Source of the DNA: Mycobacterium lepraemurium
GTDB taxonomy: Bacteria > Actinomycetota > Actinomycetes > Mycobacteriales > Mycobacteriaceae
Length of the DNA: 64,000 nt
Assembly (NCBI GenBank): GCA_002291465.1
Contig: CP021238.1
Span: forward strand, 992,001-1,056,000
Direction of reading: 5' to 3'
Part shown: positions 1-9,353 of the stretch, in pieces
Numbering within the stretch: the stretch's first letter is position 1
Layout: every line of letters starts with the position of its first letter
Position numbers and translations under genes: made by a program
The notes under the pieces: model-generated
The model's input: only the letters and a program-made list of their open reading frames with translations
Told to the model about the DNA's origin: nothing
Databases searched by the model: none

Positions 1-37
1 GCCTCGCGTCGCTTCGGATCGTCTCGGCGCGCGTCAT
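1..37 (-). CDS. 5' end of a leftward gene cut by the window edge (possibly the Rv0943c-like monooxygenase)
   Basis: A leftward ATG at 37-35 is preceded by a good Shine-Dalgarno (GGAGGA, complement of 45-50, 7-nt spacer). Only 12 codons lie in the window (MTRAETIRSDAR). In M. tuberculosis the gene at this place, divergent from the Rv0944 neighbourhood, is the monooxygenase Rv0943c. The identity is inferred from gene order only, because the visible residues carry no motif. Confidence 0.4.
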   Translation of the reverse strand, partial: MTRAETIRSDAR

Positions 38-86
38 GGTCGGGTCCTCCTGATCGCTTGGCATCGCCGCCTCGGGCGCTTCAGAC

Positions 87-107
87 GGTACCCATGGTAC
101 CGGGTAC
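87..107. promoter_or_regulatory. Three closely spaced GGTAC motifs, candidate operator
   Basis: GGTACC at 87-92, GGTACC at 96-101 and GGTAC at 103-107 lie between a leftward start codon (37) and cobF. GGTACC is itself palindromic, and the cluster looks like a dimeric-repressor operator in a divergent intergenic region. No regulator gene is visible next to it, so the assignment is an inference. Confidence 0.35.
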
Positions 108-179
108 TTGCGGTCCCGATTAGGCCCTTGCGGCATCGATTCGGCAATGTGGGCGACAGAAGCAAGTCAGGAGGGTCGA

Positions 180-902
180 TTGGGGCGGCACATCCACGTC
201 ATCGGCATCGGCGCCGGCGACCCCGACTACCTGACAGTGCAGGCGATCGAGGCGCTCAACGACACCCAGGTGTTTTTCGCGATGGACAAGGGCGAGCAGA
301 AGAGCGACCTGGTGGCGTTGCGACGCGAGATCTGCTCCCGGTTCATCCGTCAGCCCGGCTACCGCTTCGTCGAGCTGCGCGACCCGAAGCGGTCCGACCG
401 CGCCGACTACCGCGACGCGGTGGCCGAATGGCATGCCGCACGCGCGCAGATCTGGGCCGACGCCATCGCCGCCGAACTCGGCCCGCACGGCGCCGGCGGC
501 TTTCTGGCCTGGGGCGATCCGTCGCTCTACGACAGCACGTTGCGCATACTGGACACCGTCGCCGGGCACGTCGAATTCACCTTCGACGTGATCCCCGGCA
601 TCACCGCTGTGCAAGCGCTGACCGCCCGGCATCGCATCCCGCTCAACGAGGTCGGCGAGCCCGTGCTCATCACCACCGGTCACCAGCTGCGCGACCACGG
701 CATATCCGGCTCGGCGGTGGTGATGCTCGACGCCGACTGCTCGTTCCAGCTGTGTGCGCCCGAGACCCGCATCTGGTGGGGCGCCTACCTGGGCACCGCC
801 GACGAACTGCTGGTCGCCGGCACCGTCGGCGAGGTGGGGCCCCGCATCGTCGCGCTGCGCGCGCAGGCAGGCGCCCGGCACGGCTGGATCATGGACACCT
901 AA
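180..902 (+). CDS. cobF: Precorrin-6A synthase (deacetylating) CobF
   Basis: This is the SAM-dependent methyltransferase of aerobic cobalamin (B12) synthesis that methylates C-1 of precorrin-5 and releases acetate. The N-terminus HIHVIGIGAGDPDYLT is the glycine-rich motif of the CobF/tetrapyrrole methylase fold. DLVALRREI and PGITAVQALTARH follow, with the usual length of about 240 residues. I place the start at TTG 180, because AGGAGGG at 169-175 precedes it and the family N-terminus begins there; an upstream TTG (108) lies in non-conserved sequence. cobF is absent from the M. tuberculosis complex but present in M. canettii and other mycobacteria, and here it lies just before the Rv0944-like gene. 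The frame is intact. Confidence is high on family, moderate on start. Confidence 0.9.
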   Translation: MGRHIHVIGIGAGDPDYLTVQAIEALNDTQVFFAMDKGEQKSDLVALRREICSRFIRQPGYRFVELRDPKRSDRADYRDAVAEWHAARAQIWADAIAAELGPHGAGGFLAWGDPSLYDSTLRILDTVAGHVEFTFDVIPGITAVQALTARHRIPLNEVGEPVLITTGHQLRDHGISGSAVVMLDADCSFQLCAPETRIWWGAYLGTADELLVAGTVGEVGPRIVALRAQAGARHGWIMDT

Positions 903-928
903 TTTGTTGCGACCGGCACACTGAAACC

Positions 929-1729
929 GTGCCCGAACTGCCCGAGATCGAAGCGCTGGCCGACCACCTGCGGCGCCATGCCGTCGGGCTGCCAATCGGC
1001 CGGGTCGACGTCGCCGCCCTGTCCGTGCTCAAGACGTTCGACCCGCCGATCAGCGCGCTGCACGGGCAGACCGTGGTGGGCGCCGAGCGCTGGGGCAAAT
1101 ACCTGGGCCTGCGGACCGACGGCCTTTTCCTGATCGCCCATCTGTCCCGGGTGGGCTGGTTGCGCTGGTCGGACCGGCTGACCGCGGCACCGCTGCGGCC
1201 CGGCAAGGGCCCGATCGCACTGCGGGTGCATCTGGGCACACCCGGCGCGGCCCCCGGCTTCGACCTGACCGAGGCCGGCACCCAGAAGCGGCTGGCGGTG
1301 TGGCTCGTCGACGACCCGGCGCGGGTGCCTGGGATCGCCGCCCTGGGCCCGGACGCCCTGGACCTGGACGTCGACGCGCTGGCCGACCTGCTGGCCGGCA
1401 ACACCGGCCGGATCAAGACGGTGATCACCGACCAGAAGGTGATCGCCGGGATCGGCAACGCCTACAGCGACGAGATCCTGCACGTCGCGAAGATCTCCCC
1501 GTTCGCCACGGCCGGCAAGCTGTCTGACAAACAGCTCGCCACCCTGCATGACGCCATGGTCACGGTGCTCACCGACGCGGTGAGCCGGTCCGTCGGCCAG
1601 GGGGCGGCCATGCTCAAGGGCGAGAAGCGTTCCGGATTGCGGGTGCATGCACGGACCGGGTTGCCATGCCCGGTGTGTGGCGACACCGTGCGCGAAGTGT
1701 CGTTCGCGGACAAGTCTTTTCAGTATTGA
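929..1729 (+). pseudogene. Fpg/Nei-family DNA glycosylase, truncated by a stop inside the zinc finger
   Basis: This is a base-excision repair glycosylase of the formamidopyrimidine/endonuclease VIII family (Rv0944-like). It begins at GTG 929 with PELPEIE, which supplies the catalytic N-terminal Pro and Glu. A beta-hairpin lysine follows in ERWGKYLGL, then the helix-two-turn-helix segment VIAGIGNAYSDEIL. The C-terminal zinc finger starts normally (CPVCGDTVREVSFADKSFQY) but the next codon is TGA (1727-1729) where the family has the third zinc cysteine. The same frame continues PTCQTGGKILADRRMSRLLK to a TAG at 1790-1792. A single TGC/TGT-to-TGA change explains this, and the 266-residue product would lack half of the zinc-binding site. 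It lies 26 nt after cobF. Confidence 0.8.
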
Positions 1730-1834
1730 CCGACGTGCCAGACCGGCGGCAAGATCCTGGCCGACCGGCGGATGTCGCGTTTGCTGAAGTAGCCGCCGGC
1801 CGCGGACTTGACACCTGTCGATATGCTGCCGGAG

Positions 1835-2581
1835 ATGACTCGCCAGAAGATCCTCATCACCGGCGCCAGCTCGGGCCTGGGCGCCGGGATGGCGCGCGTT
1901 CGCCACCAAGGGCCGCGACCTCGCGCTGTGCACGCGCCGCGCCGACCGGCTCGACGAGCTCAAAGCCGAACTGTCGCAACGGTATCCGGGACCACCGTCG
2001 CGGCCGCCGCGCTGGACGTCAACGACCACGAGCAGGTGCCCAAGGTCTTCGCCGAACTCAGCGACGAACTCGGCGGCATCGACCGCGTCATCGTCAACGC
2101 CGGCATCGGCAAGGGCGCCAAGCTCGGCTCCGGCAAGCTGTGGGCCAACAAGGCGACCATCGAGACCAACCTGGTGTCCGCGCTGGTGCAGATCGAGACC
2201 GCGCTGGAGATGTTCAACAAGAACGGGTCGGGCCACCTGGTGCTGATCTCGTCGGTGCTCGGCAACAAGGGAGTGCCCGGCGTCAAGGCGGCGTACGCGG
2301 CGAGCAAGGCCGGCCTGAGCTCGCTGGGTGAATCGTTGCGCGCCGAATACGCCAAGGGGCCGATCAAGGTTTCGGTGCTCGAGCCCGGCTACATCGAGTT
2401 GGAGATGACGGCCAAGTCCAACAGCACAATGTTGATGGTGGACAACGAAACCGGCGTCAAGGAGCTGGTCGCCGCCATGGAGCGGGAGCCCGGCTGCGCG
2501 GCGGTGCCGTGGTGGCCGTGGGCGCCGCTGGTGCAGTTGATGCGGGTGCGGCCGCCGCGGCTGACCAAGATGTTCGCCTGA
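1835..2581 (+). pseudogene. Short-chain dehydrogenase/reductase (Rv0945-like) with two compensating frameshifts
   Basis: This is a classical SDR oxidoreductase. The cofactor motif TGASSGLGAG is near residue 12, NAGIG follows, and the catalytic S...YxxxK set is seen in VLISSVLG and AYAASK. After GMAR the frame shifts (about 1893-1900), so the expected AFATKGRDLALCARR is read only in another frame. A second indel near 1980-1990 restores the frame at TTVAAAALDVN. The frame stays open for 248 codons, but about 30 residues of the beta2 NAD(P)-specificity region are scrambled, so activity is doubtful. It could still yield a near full-length protein. The start is ATG 1835. The substrate is unknown. 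Confidence 0.75.
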
Positions 2582-2582
2582 G

Positions 2583-4247
2583 TCAGCTGGTGCGGCCGCG
2601 TTCGCTGCGGTAGCGGCGCACCAGGGCGTCGGTGGAGCTGTCCGACTGCGGCGCCGGCGAGTTGCCCGCGGTGATCACCGGAAGCAGCGCCTTCGCCTGG
2701 GTCTTACCCAGCTCCACCCCCCATTGGTCGAACGAGTCGATGCCCCAGATCACGCCCTCGGTGAAGACCTGGTGTTCGTAGAGTGCGATCAACTGGCCCA
2801 TCACCGACGGCGTGAGCCGGTTAGCCAGGATCGAGGTCGACGGGCGGTTGCCGGGCATCACCTTGTGCGGCACGATGTCGGCCGGAGTGCCTTCGGCCGC
2901 AATCTCTTCGGCGGTCTTGCCGAACGCCAGCACCTGGGTCTGGGCGAAGAAGTTGCTCATCAACAGGTCGTGCATGCTGCCGTTGCCTTCGGCGGTGGGC
3001 AGGTCGTCGATCGGTTGACTGAAACCGATGAAGTCGGCCGGCACCAACCGGGTTCCCTGGTGCAGCAACTGATAGAAGGTGTGCTGACCGTTGGTTCCCG
3101 GTTCGCCCCAGAAGATTTCGCCGGTGTCGGTGGTGACCGGGCTGCCGGCCGCGCGGGTGGACTTGCCGTTGGATTCCATCGTCAGCTGCTGTAGATAGGC
3201 CGCGAACCGGGCCAGGTCGTTGGAATACGGCAGCACCGCGCGCGACTGCGCGCCCATGAAGTTGGAGTACCACAGGCCGATAAGCCCAAGCAGCACAGGG
3301 GCATTGGATTCCAGCGGCGCGGTCTGGAAATGCCGGTCGACTATGTGGAACCCGGACAGGAAGTCCGCGAAGGCCTCCCGGCCGATGACGGCCATCACCG
3401 AAAGGCCGATCGCCGAGTCCACCGAGTAACGGCCGCCCACCCAGTCCCAGAACCCGAACATGTTGTCGGTGTTGATGCCGAAGTCTTCGACCAGACGTTT
3501 GTTGGTGGAGACGGCGACGAAATGGTGCGCCACGGTGGCGTCGCCGAGGGCGTCGGTGATCCAGCGGCGTGCGGCCGTGGCGTTGGTCAGGGTTTCCAGC
3601 GTCGAGAATGTCTTCGACGCGACGATGAAAAGTGTTGTGGCGGGGTCCAAGTCGGCCAGGGTGGCGATCAGGTCGGCCGGGTCGACGTTGGACACGAAGC
3701 GCGCCGAGATTCCCGCGTCGGCGTAGTGGCGCAACGCCTGGTACACCATGACCGGGCCGAGGTCGGATCCGCCGATGCCGATGTTGACGACGGTGCTGAT
3801 CTGCTTGCCGGTCGCTCCGGTCCATTCACCGCTGCGCAACCGGTCGGTGAACTCGCCCATGGCGTTGAGCACCTCGTGCACGTCCGCGACGACGTTGCGG
3901 CCGTCCACGATCAGTTCCGCGTCCCGGGGCAGTCGCAGCGCGGTGTGCAGCACCGCGTGATCCTCCGAGGTGTTGATGTGCACCCCGGCGAACATCTGGT
4001 CGCGGCGCTCTTCGAGTTTGGCCGTGCGGGCCAGATCGACCAAGAGCCGCAAGGTTTCTCGGGTGACGCGGTGCTTGCTGTAGTCGATGTAGAGGTCACC
4101 GACGGTCACGGTCAGCTCGCGGCCACGGTCGGGATCTTCCTCGAAGAACTGGCGAAGGTGGGTGTCGCCGATGCGGTCGTGATGCCTGCGCAGGGCGTCC
4201 CACGCTGGGGTGGCGGTGATGTCGGGCAGGGTATGCACGGATGTCAT
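2583..4247 (-). CDS. pgi: Glucose-6-phosphate isomerase
   Basis: This cytosolic enzyme interconverts glucose-6-phosphate and fructose-6-phosphate in glycolysis and gluconeogenesis. The protein has 554 residues, normal for the family. It carries the signatures [10 protein letters not shown] near residue 155, [19 protein letters not shown] near 380 and [19 protein letters not shown] near 500, which hold the phosphate-binding Ser/Thr and catalytic Glu, His and Lys residues. The start MTSVHTLPD has a strong GGAGG upstream. The gene converges with the damaged SDR, with only one base between the stop codons. The M. tuberculosis gene Rv0947c, which follows upstream in H37Rv, is absent. The frame is intact. 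Confidence 0.97.
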   Translation of the reverse strand: MTSVHTLPDITATPAWDALRRHHDRIGDTHLRQFFEEDPDRGRELTVTVGDLYIDYSKHRVTRETLRLLVDLARTAKLEERRDQMFAGVHINTSEDHAVLHTALRLPRDAELIVDGRNVVADVHEVLNAMGEFTDRLRSGEWTGATGKQISTVVNIGIGGSDLGPVMVYQALRHYADAGISARFVSNVDPADLIATLADLDPATTLFIVASKTFSTLETLTNATAARRWITDALGDATVAHHFVAVSTNKRLVEDFGINTDNMFGFWDWVGGRYSVDSAIGLSVMAVIGREAFADFLSGFHIVDRHFQTAPLESNAPVLLGLIGLWYSNFMGAQSRAVLPYSNDLARFAAYLQQLTMESNGKSTRAAGSPVTTDTGEIFWGEPGTNGQHTFYQLLHQGTRLVPADFIGFSQPIDDLPTAEGNGSMHDLLMSNFFAQTQVLAFGKTAEEIAAEGTPADIVPHKVMPGNRPSTSILANRLTPSVMGQLIALYEHQVFTEGVIWGIDSFDQWGVELGKTQAKALLPVITAGNSPAPQSDSSTDALVRRYRSERGRTS

Positions 4248-4358
4248 GGGCGCCGCTCCTCCTCATCGCTTCGCGTCGCCGACGCGGCTTGTGGTTCAGA
4301 CCCTATGGGTTGCGACGGAACGGAGCCAGGTCGCGCGACGTGCGCGGCGCCGCCGACG

Positions 4359-4676
4359 TCAGTGCCCGAGCCGGCCCCGGCCCAGCCGCAGCAGCAGCAT
4401 GGCCAGGTCTTTGCCGTCGGGACCCAGCTCGCTGTAGCGCTCGATGACCTTCATCTCCCGGCTGTGGACCAGCCGGGTGCCGCCCGATGCCATGCGCGCC
4501 TTGCCGATCGCCTGCGACACCTCGGTGCGCCGCTTCACCGCGGCCAGGATCTCCGCGTCCAACCGGTCGATCTCCCGGCGCAACTGGTCGATGTCGGTGG
4601 CCTCACGGGGATCCACCGTTTCCGTGTTCATCTCTGCCGACTCCGCGTCGTCGTCATCTGGGGATTGGGGTCTCAT
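4359..4676 (-). CDS. Chorismate mutase, AroQ type (Rv0948c-like)
   Basis: This enzyme converts chorismate to prephenate, the first committed step to phenylalanine and tyrosine. It is the short all-helical AroQ-delta form (105 residues), with IDQLRREIDRLDAEIL, then KRRTEVSQAIGKARMASGG and a C-terminal LLLRLGRGRLGH nearly identical to the M. tuberculosis protein. In that species the enzyme is weak alone and is activated by complex formation with DAHP synthase; the conserved C-terminal tail takes part in this. A second in-frame ATG (MNTE, residue 16) may be the start used, giving 90 residues. It reads leftward towards pgi and has a long leader region upstream. Confidence 0.92.
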   Translation of the reverse strand: MRPQSPDDDDAESAEMNTETVDPREATDIDQLRREIDRLDAEILAAVKRRTEVSQAIGKARMASGGTRLVHSREMKVIERYSELGPDGKDLAMLLLRLGRGRLGH

Positions 4677-5053
4677 GCAGTATCAGGCCTCAGGAGAAGA
4701 CGAGCCCCGCGCGGGGCTCTGCGAAGCAGTCAGACTACGGCCGCCGCGGACCGGTGTCCGTGGACGGATCGACGGCGCCATTTTGGGCTGGACAACCACC
4801 GGTAACACTGCACGGTGAGCACCAACTGAGTGTGCCACTAGATCCGGTACGCGCGCAAAAAACCGCAGTTGAGCTGCGTCTTTTTGACTCGGGTGTAATT
4901 GTGCTGGCGGGCTGGTCGGCGGGCCGCGTCAACCGTCGCGACACGCCGTCGCTTCCGGCGGCCCGGTTGCCCCGGCGGCGGGCGGTCGGGACACTAACCT
5001 GGTTGGACGACTGGGCACCGTGCGTCGGTGGGCGGCGGTAAGTTTGGACTGAC
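4677..5053. other. Divergent intergenic region between chorismate mutase and uvrD1
   Basis: This 377-bp stretch has no convincing gene. It separates the leftward chorismate mutase gene from the rightward uvrD1 and must hold promoters for both. The only clear structure is the hairpin flanked by A and T tracts at 4857-4885. Possible frames across it are GC-driven and lack family motifs. Confidence 0.6.
4857..4885. terminator. Hairpin with A-tract and T-tract, bidirectional terminator or attenuator
   Basis: An AAAAAA run, a CGCAG-TTGAG-CTGCG stem-loop and a T5 run form a small intrinsic-terminator-like element readable on both strands. Canonical U-tailed terminators are uncommon in mycobacteria. 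It lies in a divergent leader rather than after a gene, so attenuation of the uvrD1 or chorismate mutase transcript is possible. The function is inferred. Confidence 0.5.
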
Positions 5054-7378
5054 ATGAGTGTGCACGTAACAGATGCCAAGCCGGTCTCCGAAGCCGAGCA
5101 ATTGCTCGAGGGGCTCAATCCGCAACAGCGCCAGGCCGTGGTGCACGAGGGTTCGCCGCTGCTGATCGTCGCCGGGGCGGGTTCGGGGAAGACGGCGGTG
5201 CTGACCCGCCGCGTCGCCTACCTGATCGCGGCCCGGGGGGTCGGGGTGGGCCAGGTACTCGCCATCACCTTCACCAACAAGGCCGCCGCCGAGATGCGCG
5301 AACGGGTGGTGCGGCTGGTGGGCAACCGGGCCCGCGCCATGTGGGTGTCCACCTTTCATTCGACCTGCGTGCGCATCCTGCGCAACCAGGCGTCGCTGAT
5401 CGAGGGCCTCAATTCCAACTTCTCGATCTATGACGCCGACGACTCGCGGCGGCTGCTGCAGATTATCGGCCGCGACATGGGCCTGGACATCAAGCGCTAC
5501 TCGCCGCGGCTGTTGGCCAACGCGATCTCCAACCTGAAGAACGAGCTGATCGACCCCGCCGCGGCGGTCGCCAACCTCACCGACGATTCCGACGAGTTGT
5601 CCCGCACCGTGGCAAGCGTCTACGGCGAATACCAGCGCCGGTTGCGGGCGGCCAACGCGTTGGACTTCGACGACCTGATCGGCGAGACGGTGGCTGTGCT
5701 GCGGGCCTTCCCGCAGATCGCCCAGCACTACCGGCGGCGGTTCCGCCACGTGCTCGTCGACGAATACCAGGACACCAACCACGCGCAGTACGTGCTGGTG
5801 CGCGAGTTGGTGGGCACCGACACCGAGGACGGCGTTCCCCCCGGCGAGCTGTGCGTGGTTGGCGACGCCGATCAGTCGATCTATGCCTTCCGCGGCGCCA
5901 CCATCCGCAACATCGAGGACTTCGAACGCGACTACCCGGACGCGACAACCATTCTGCTGGAACAGAATTACCGCTCGACACAGAACATCCTGTCGGCGGC
6001 CAACTCGGTGATCGCGCGTAACTCCGGTCGCCGCGACAAGCGGCTGTGGACCGACGCCGGCGCCGGCGAGCTGATCGTCGGCTACGTCGCCGACAACGAG
6101 CACGACGAGGCCCGCTTCGTCGCCGAGGAGATCGACGCGCTCGCGCAGAAGGGCGAGATCACCTACAACGACGTCGCCGTCTTCTACCGCACCAACAACT
6201 CGTCGCGGTCCTTCGAGGAGGTGTTCATCCGCGCCGGGATTCCCTACAAAGTCGTTGGGGGAGTGCGCTTTTACGAGCGCAAGGAGATCCGCGACATCAT
6301 CGCCTACCTGCGGGTTCTGGACAACCCCGGCGACGCGGTGAGCATGCGGCGCATCCTCAACACCCCGCGCCGGGGGATCGGTGATCGGGCCGAGGCCTGC
6401 GTGGCGGTGTACGCTGAAAACACCGGTGCCAGTTTCGCCGACGCGCTGGTGGCCGCGGCCGAAGGCAACGTGCCGATGCTGAATCCGCGTGCGGAGAAGG
6501 CGATCGTGGGTTTCGTCGAGTTGCTGGACGAGCTGCGTGGCCGGCTGGACGACGATCTCGGCGACCTGGTCGAGTCGGTGCTCGAACGCACCGGCTACCG
6601 CCGGGAGCTGGAATCGTTCACCGATCCCCAAGAGCTGGCGCGTCTGGACAACCTCAACGAACTCGTCAGCGTCGCACACGAATTCAGCACCGACCGGGCG
6701 AACGCCGCCGCGCTGGACGAGTCGCTGGACGCCGCGGACGACGAAGACGTGCCCGACACCGGGGTGCTGGCCGAGTTCTTGGAACGGGTCTCGCTGGTCT
6801 CCGACAGCGACGAGATCCCCGAGGACGGCGCCGGGATGGTCACGCTGATGACCCTGCACACCGCGAAGGGCCTGGAGTTCCCGGTGGTGTTCGTCACCGG
6901 CTGGGAGGACGGAATGTTCCCGCACATGCGGTCGCTGGACGATCCGGTCGAACTCTCCGAGGAGCGGCGGCTGGCCTACGTGGGCATCACCCGGGCCCGG
7001 CAGCGGCTCTACCTGAGCCGGGCCATCGTCCGCTCGTCGTGGGGCCAGCCGATGCTCAACCCGGAATCGCGCTTCCTGCGGGAGATCCCGCAGGAACTGA
7101 TCGAGTGGCGGCGCACCGCGCCGGCGCCGTCGTTCAGCGCACCGGTCAGCGGCGCCGGCCGGTTCGGCACCCCGCGGGCGGCCCCGACCCGCGCCGGAAT
7201 GAGCAAACGGCCGCTGCTGGTGCTGGCGCCGGGCGACCGGGTGACGCACGACAAGTACGGGCTGGGCCGGGTCGAGGAGGTGTCCGGCGCCGGCGAGTCG
7301 GCGATGTCACTGATCGACTTCGGCAGCTCCGGGCGGGTGAAGCTGATGCACAACCACGCCCCGATCAGCAAGCTCTAA
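5054..7378 (+). CDS. uvrD1: ATP-dependent DNA helicase UvrD1 (superfamily 1A)
   Basis: This 3'-5' helicase acts in nucleotide excision repair and, in mycobacteria, works with Ku at DNA ends. The 774 residues show the full SF1A motif set: Q motif LNPQQRQAV, Walker A GAGSGKT (41-47), AITFTNKAAAEM, Walker B VDEYQDTN near 235, GDADQSIYAFRGA, LEQNYRS, TLHTAKGLEFPVVFV and YVGITRARQRL. The C-terminus GDRVTHDKYGLGRVEEVSG is the Tudor-like UvrD/PcrA tail. The start MSVHVTDAKP matches the M. tuberculosis protein. The frame is intact. The IS30-type element begins 43 bp after the stop. Confidence 0.97.
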   Translation: MSVHVTDAKPVSEAEQLLEGLNPQQRQAVVHEGSPLLIVAGAGSGKTAVLTRRVAYLIAARGVGVGQVLAITFTNKAAAEMRERVVRLVGNRARAMWVSTFHSTCVRILRNQASLIEGLNSNFSIYDADDSRRLLQIIGRDMGLDIKRYSPRLLANAISNLKNELIDPAAAVANLTDDSDELSRTVASVYGEYQRRLRAANALDFDDLIGETVAVLRAFPQIAQHYRRRFRHVLVDEYQDTNHAQYVLVRELVGTDTEDGVPPGELCVVGDADQSIYAFRGATIRNIEDFERDYPDATTILLEQNYRSTQNILSAANSVIARNSGRRDKRLWTDAGAGELIVGYVADNEHDEARFVAEEIDALAQKGEITYNDVAVFYRTNNSSRSFEEVFIRAGIPYKVVGGVRFYERKEIRDIIAYLRVLDNPGDAVSMRRILNTPRRGIGDRAEACVAVYAENTGASFADALVAAAEGNVPMLNPRAEKAIVGFVELLDELRGRLDDDLGDLVESVLERTGYRRELESFTDPQELARLDNLNELVSVAHEFSTDRANAAALDESLDAADDEDVPDTGVLAEFLERVSLVSDSDEIPEDGAGMVTLMTLHTAKGLEFPVVFVTGWEDGMFPHMRSLDDPVELSEERRLAYVGITRARQRLYLSRAIVRSSWGQPMLNPESRFLREIPQELIEWRRTAPAPSFSAPVSGAGRFGTPRAAPTRAGMSKRPLLVLAPGDRVTHDKYGLGRVEEVSGAGESAMSLIDFGSSGRVKLMHNHAPISKL

Positions 7379-7421
7379 CCGCGTCGAGCGTGCATTCAGT
7401 GCGATAAAATCGGCGGCGGAT

Positions 7422-8683
7422 TCAAGGTTTGCTTGCAACAGTGGCTACTGACGCGGTTGACAGTAGTCGGGCGAGGACTGTGGTGGGGCTGTCCCAGTCG
7501 AAGCGTTTTTGGGGTCGGCTGTTGAGTTCGGCGGCGAGTTCGTCGAGGTAGGTTGCCGAGTGCACTGACAGGTCGGTGCCCTTCGGAAAGTACTGGCGCA
7601 AAAGGCCGTTGGTGTTTTCGTTGCTGCCACGCCGCCACGGCGAATGTGGGTCGCAGAAGTAGATATCGACCGCGGCATCAATGCTGATGCGACCGTTAGC
7701 GGCCATTTCGTGGCCCTGATCCCAGGTCAACGTTTTCCACAGATTTGACGGAAGCTCGCGGATCTCGGCAATCATCGCCTCGGCGACCACGTCGGCCTCG
7801 CGGCTGGCGGGCAGGTGCAGCAGTTGCACGAACCCGCTGGAGCGCTCGACGAGCGTGCCGAGCTGAGAGGCCTGGTTTTTGCCAATGATCAGATCACCCT
7901 CCCAATGCCCTGGCACGGCCCGGTCAGCGGCCTCGGCGGGACGCTCAGAGATGTTGACCATGCCCGGGATACGACCCACGACCGTCGCCGGCGCGGGCTC
8001 GCTTACGCGGTTTGCGCAGTGCCCGTCCGGTGCGCAGGCACCTAGCCAGCCCGCGGCGCAGCTCCCCGCGTCCTTGCACGTAGAGCGCCTTGTAGATGGT
8101 GTCGTGAGACACCTGCATCTCCGGGCGGTCGGGATAGATCTTGGCTAGTGCACCGGCGATCTGCTCGGGGCTGTACTTCTTGATCAACAACGCTTGCACC
8201 TTGTCACGCAACGCCGCACAGCGGGCCAGCTTGCCGGTCTTGGGACGGCGCGCCCGCTGCTCACTGCGACGCTGAGCGATCCGCGCCGAGTACCCCGACT
8301 TAGCGTCCCAACCGGCCCGGCGAGCCCCGAACCGATACTTCGCCCGATAGCGGCCGGTCGCACCACGAGCAGCACCGTTCTTGTCAATCTCCGCATGATC
8401 GCCGGGCGCCCGACCCAGGCCCCCGGCGATCGAACGGATCGACTCGTTTTGGGAGGTACCAATCATGATCTGTTCGCGCTCATCAGCCGACAGCCGCGGC
8501 CGCTTCTGGCCGTGCGGCTGCAATCGTGGATTCACGCCGCCCAAATCTGCGGAACCACTTACCGCCACAGGTCGCCGACACGCCGACCGCCACACCGGCA
8601 TCTTCCGAAGACCATCCCGCAGCGATCAACTCCCAGAACCGACGCTGCACCGACAACACCTGAGGTTGGCCCGTCATCAACAC
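7422..8683 (-). pseudogene. IS30-family transposase, several frameshifts
   Basis: The pieces read in order. An N-terminal HTH (QRRFWELIAAGWSSEDAGVAVGVS) is followed by LSADEREQIMIG and ESIRSIAGGLGRAP. KKYSPEQIAGALA and VSHDTIYKALYVQGRG come next. The DDE core follows: the first Asp in GHWEGDLIIG, the second in LTWDQGHEM, and the Glu in HSPWRRGSNENTNGLLRQYF. All catalytic residues are present, but frame changes occur near 8530-8545 and 7975-7990. A compensating pair near 8385-8405 spoils the APATIMREID motif. The natural stop is formed inside the terminal repeat at 7422. It cannot give a single active transposase. Confidence 0.8.
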
Positions 8684-8716
8684 TCCTACCTACGAAGTGC
8701 TGCAATTACCCCTTGA
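7422..8716 (-). mobile_element. IS30-family insertion sequence, degenerate
   Basis: The element of about 1.3 kb is bounded by imperfect terminal inverted repeats. TCAAGG...TTGCAACA starts at 7422, and the complement of 8696-8716 reads TCAAGG...TTGCAGCA (15 of 21 positions match). It carries a leftward transposase frame broken several times. I see no clear target duplication at these ends. It is inserted between uvrD1 and the leftward envelope genes and interrupts no recognisable gene. M. tuberculosis has no such insertion here. The end points are my own estimate from repeat matching. Confidence 0.75.
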
Positions 8717-8760
8717 GCCCAAGGGCGAAATCTTCGCCGTCAGTGCACGTTCGGCGACGC

Positions 8761-9352
8761 TCAGGCGTCCAGCCAGCGTTTGGTCTGCGGCAACAGCACC
8801 AGCACCACCGTGGCGATGGGCAATACCGGCAGCAGGTGCACCACCCAGGCCACCTGGGCGCCGGCGATGAACACGCCGATATAGCTTGAGAAAAGCGACC
8901 AGCGCGCCGGCCAGCAGCAGGTAGCGGCTGACCGAGCGGCGCTGCAGCAGCCCGATCACCCCCGACACCGTGGTGGCGGCGAATACCAGGGCGAGGAACC
9001 CGACCGGGATACAGAACAGCCGGTCCGACCGCCACCACCCGGCGATCAGGTCGGTGGTCACCACCGAGGTGGCACAGCCGCTGATGATGGCGACCGCGCA
9101 GGCGGCGACGGCCGTCCGGTCGCTGGGCTCGAGTGCCGGCAGCCCGGAGTAGCCGGTTCGTCCCGCGTGGGGGCCGCCGCGATACGGCGGCGGTTGCGGG
9201 GCGAAGTGAGTGGTCGGTGAATCCGGCTTGACGGGAATCGGCCCGGTCAGCGCGCGGCGGATGATCCAGGTCGGTGTGTCGGAGGGCGGTGACGGCTCCG
9301 CAGGGGGCTCGAAGGGACGCGGACCGGAAGGTGGATCGTTCGGCGCGGTCAC
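8761..9352 (-). pseudogene. Small proline-rich membrane protein, frameshifted
   Basis: The product starts at GTG 9352 with a Pro-rich cytosolic segment (TAPNDPPSGPRPFEPP), followed by four predicted hydrophobic helices. The frame shifts near 8884-8894, after LLLAGALVAF; the remainder SYIGVFIAGAQVAWVV...PQTKRWLDA is read in another frame to the TGA at 8761-8763. One base lost explains it. The start lies one base after the stop of the M23 peptidase gene, so the two were translationally coupled. I do not recognise a family beyond a mycobacterial membrane protein. Its loss is unlikely to be due to the nearby IS, which lies outside the frame. Confidence 0.65.
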
Positions 9353-9353
9353 C

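Noticed and set aside
4994..7249. 751-residue frame on the minus strand opposite uvrD1
   Set aside because: It mirrors the GC-rich third-position pattern of uvrD1, has no family motif and no ribosome-binding site.
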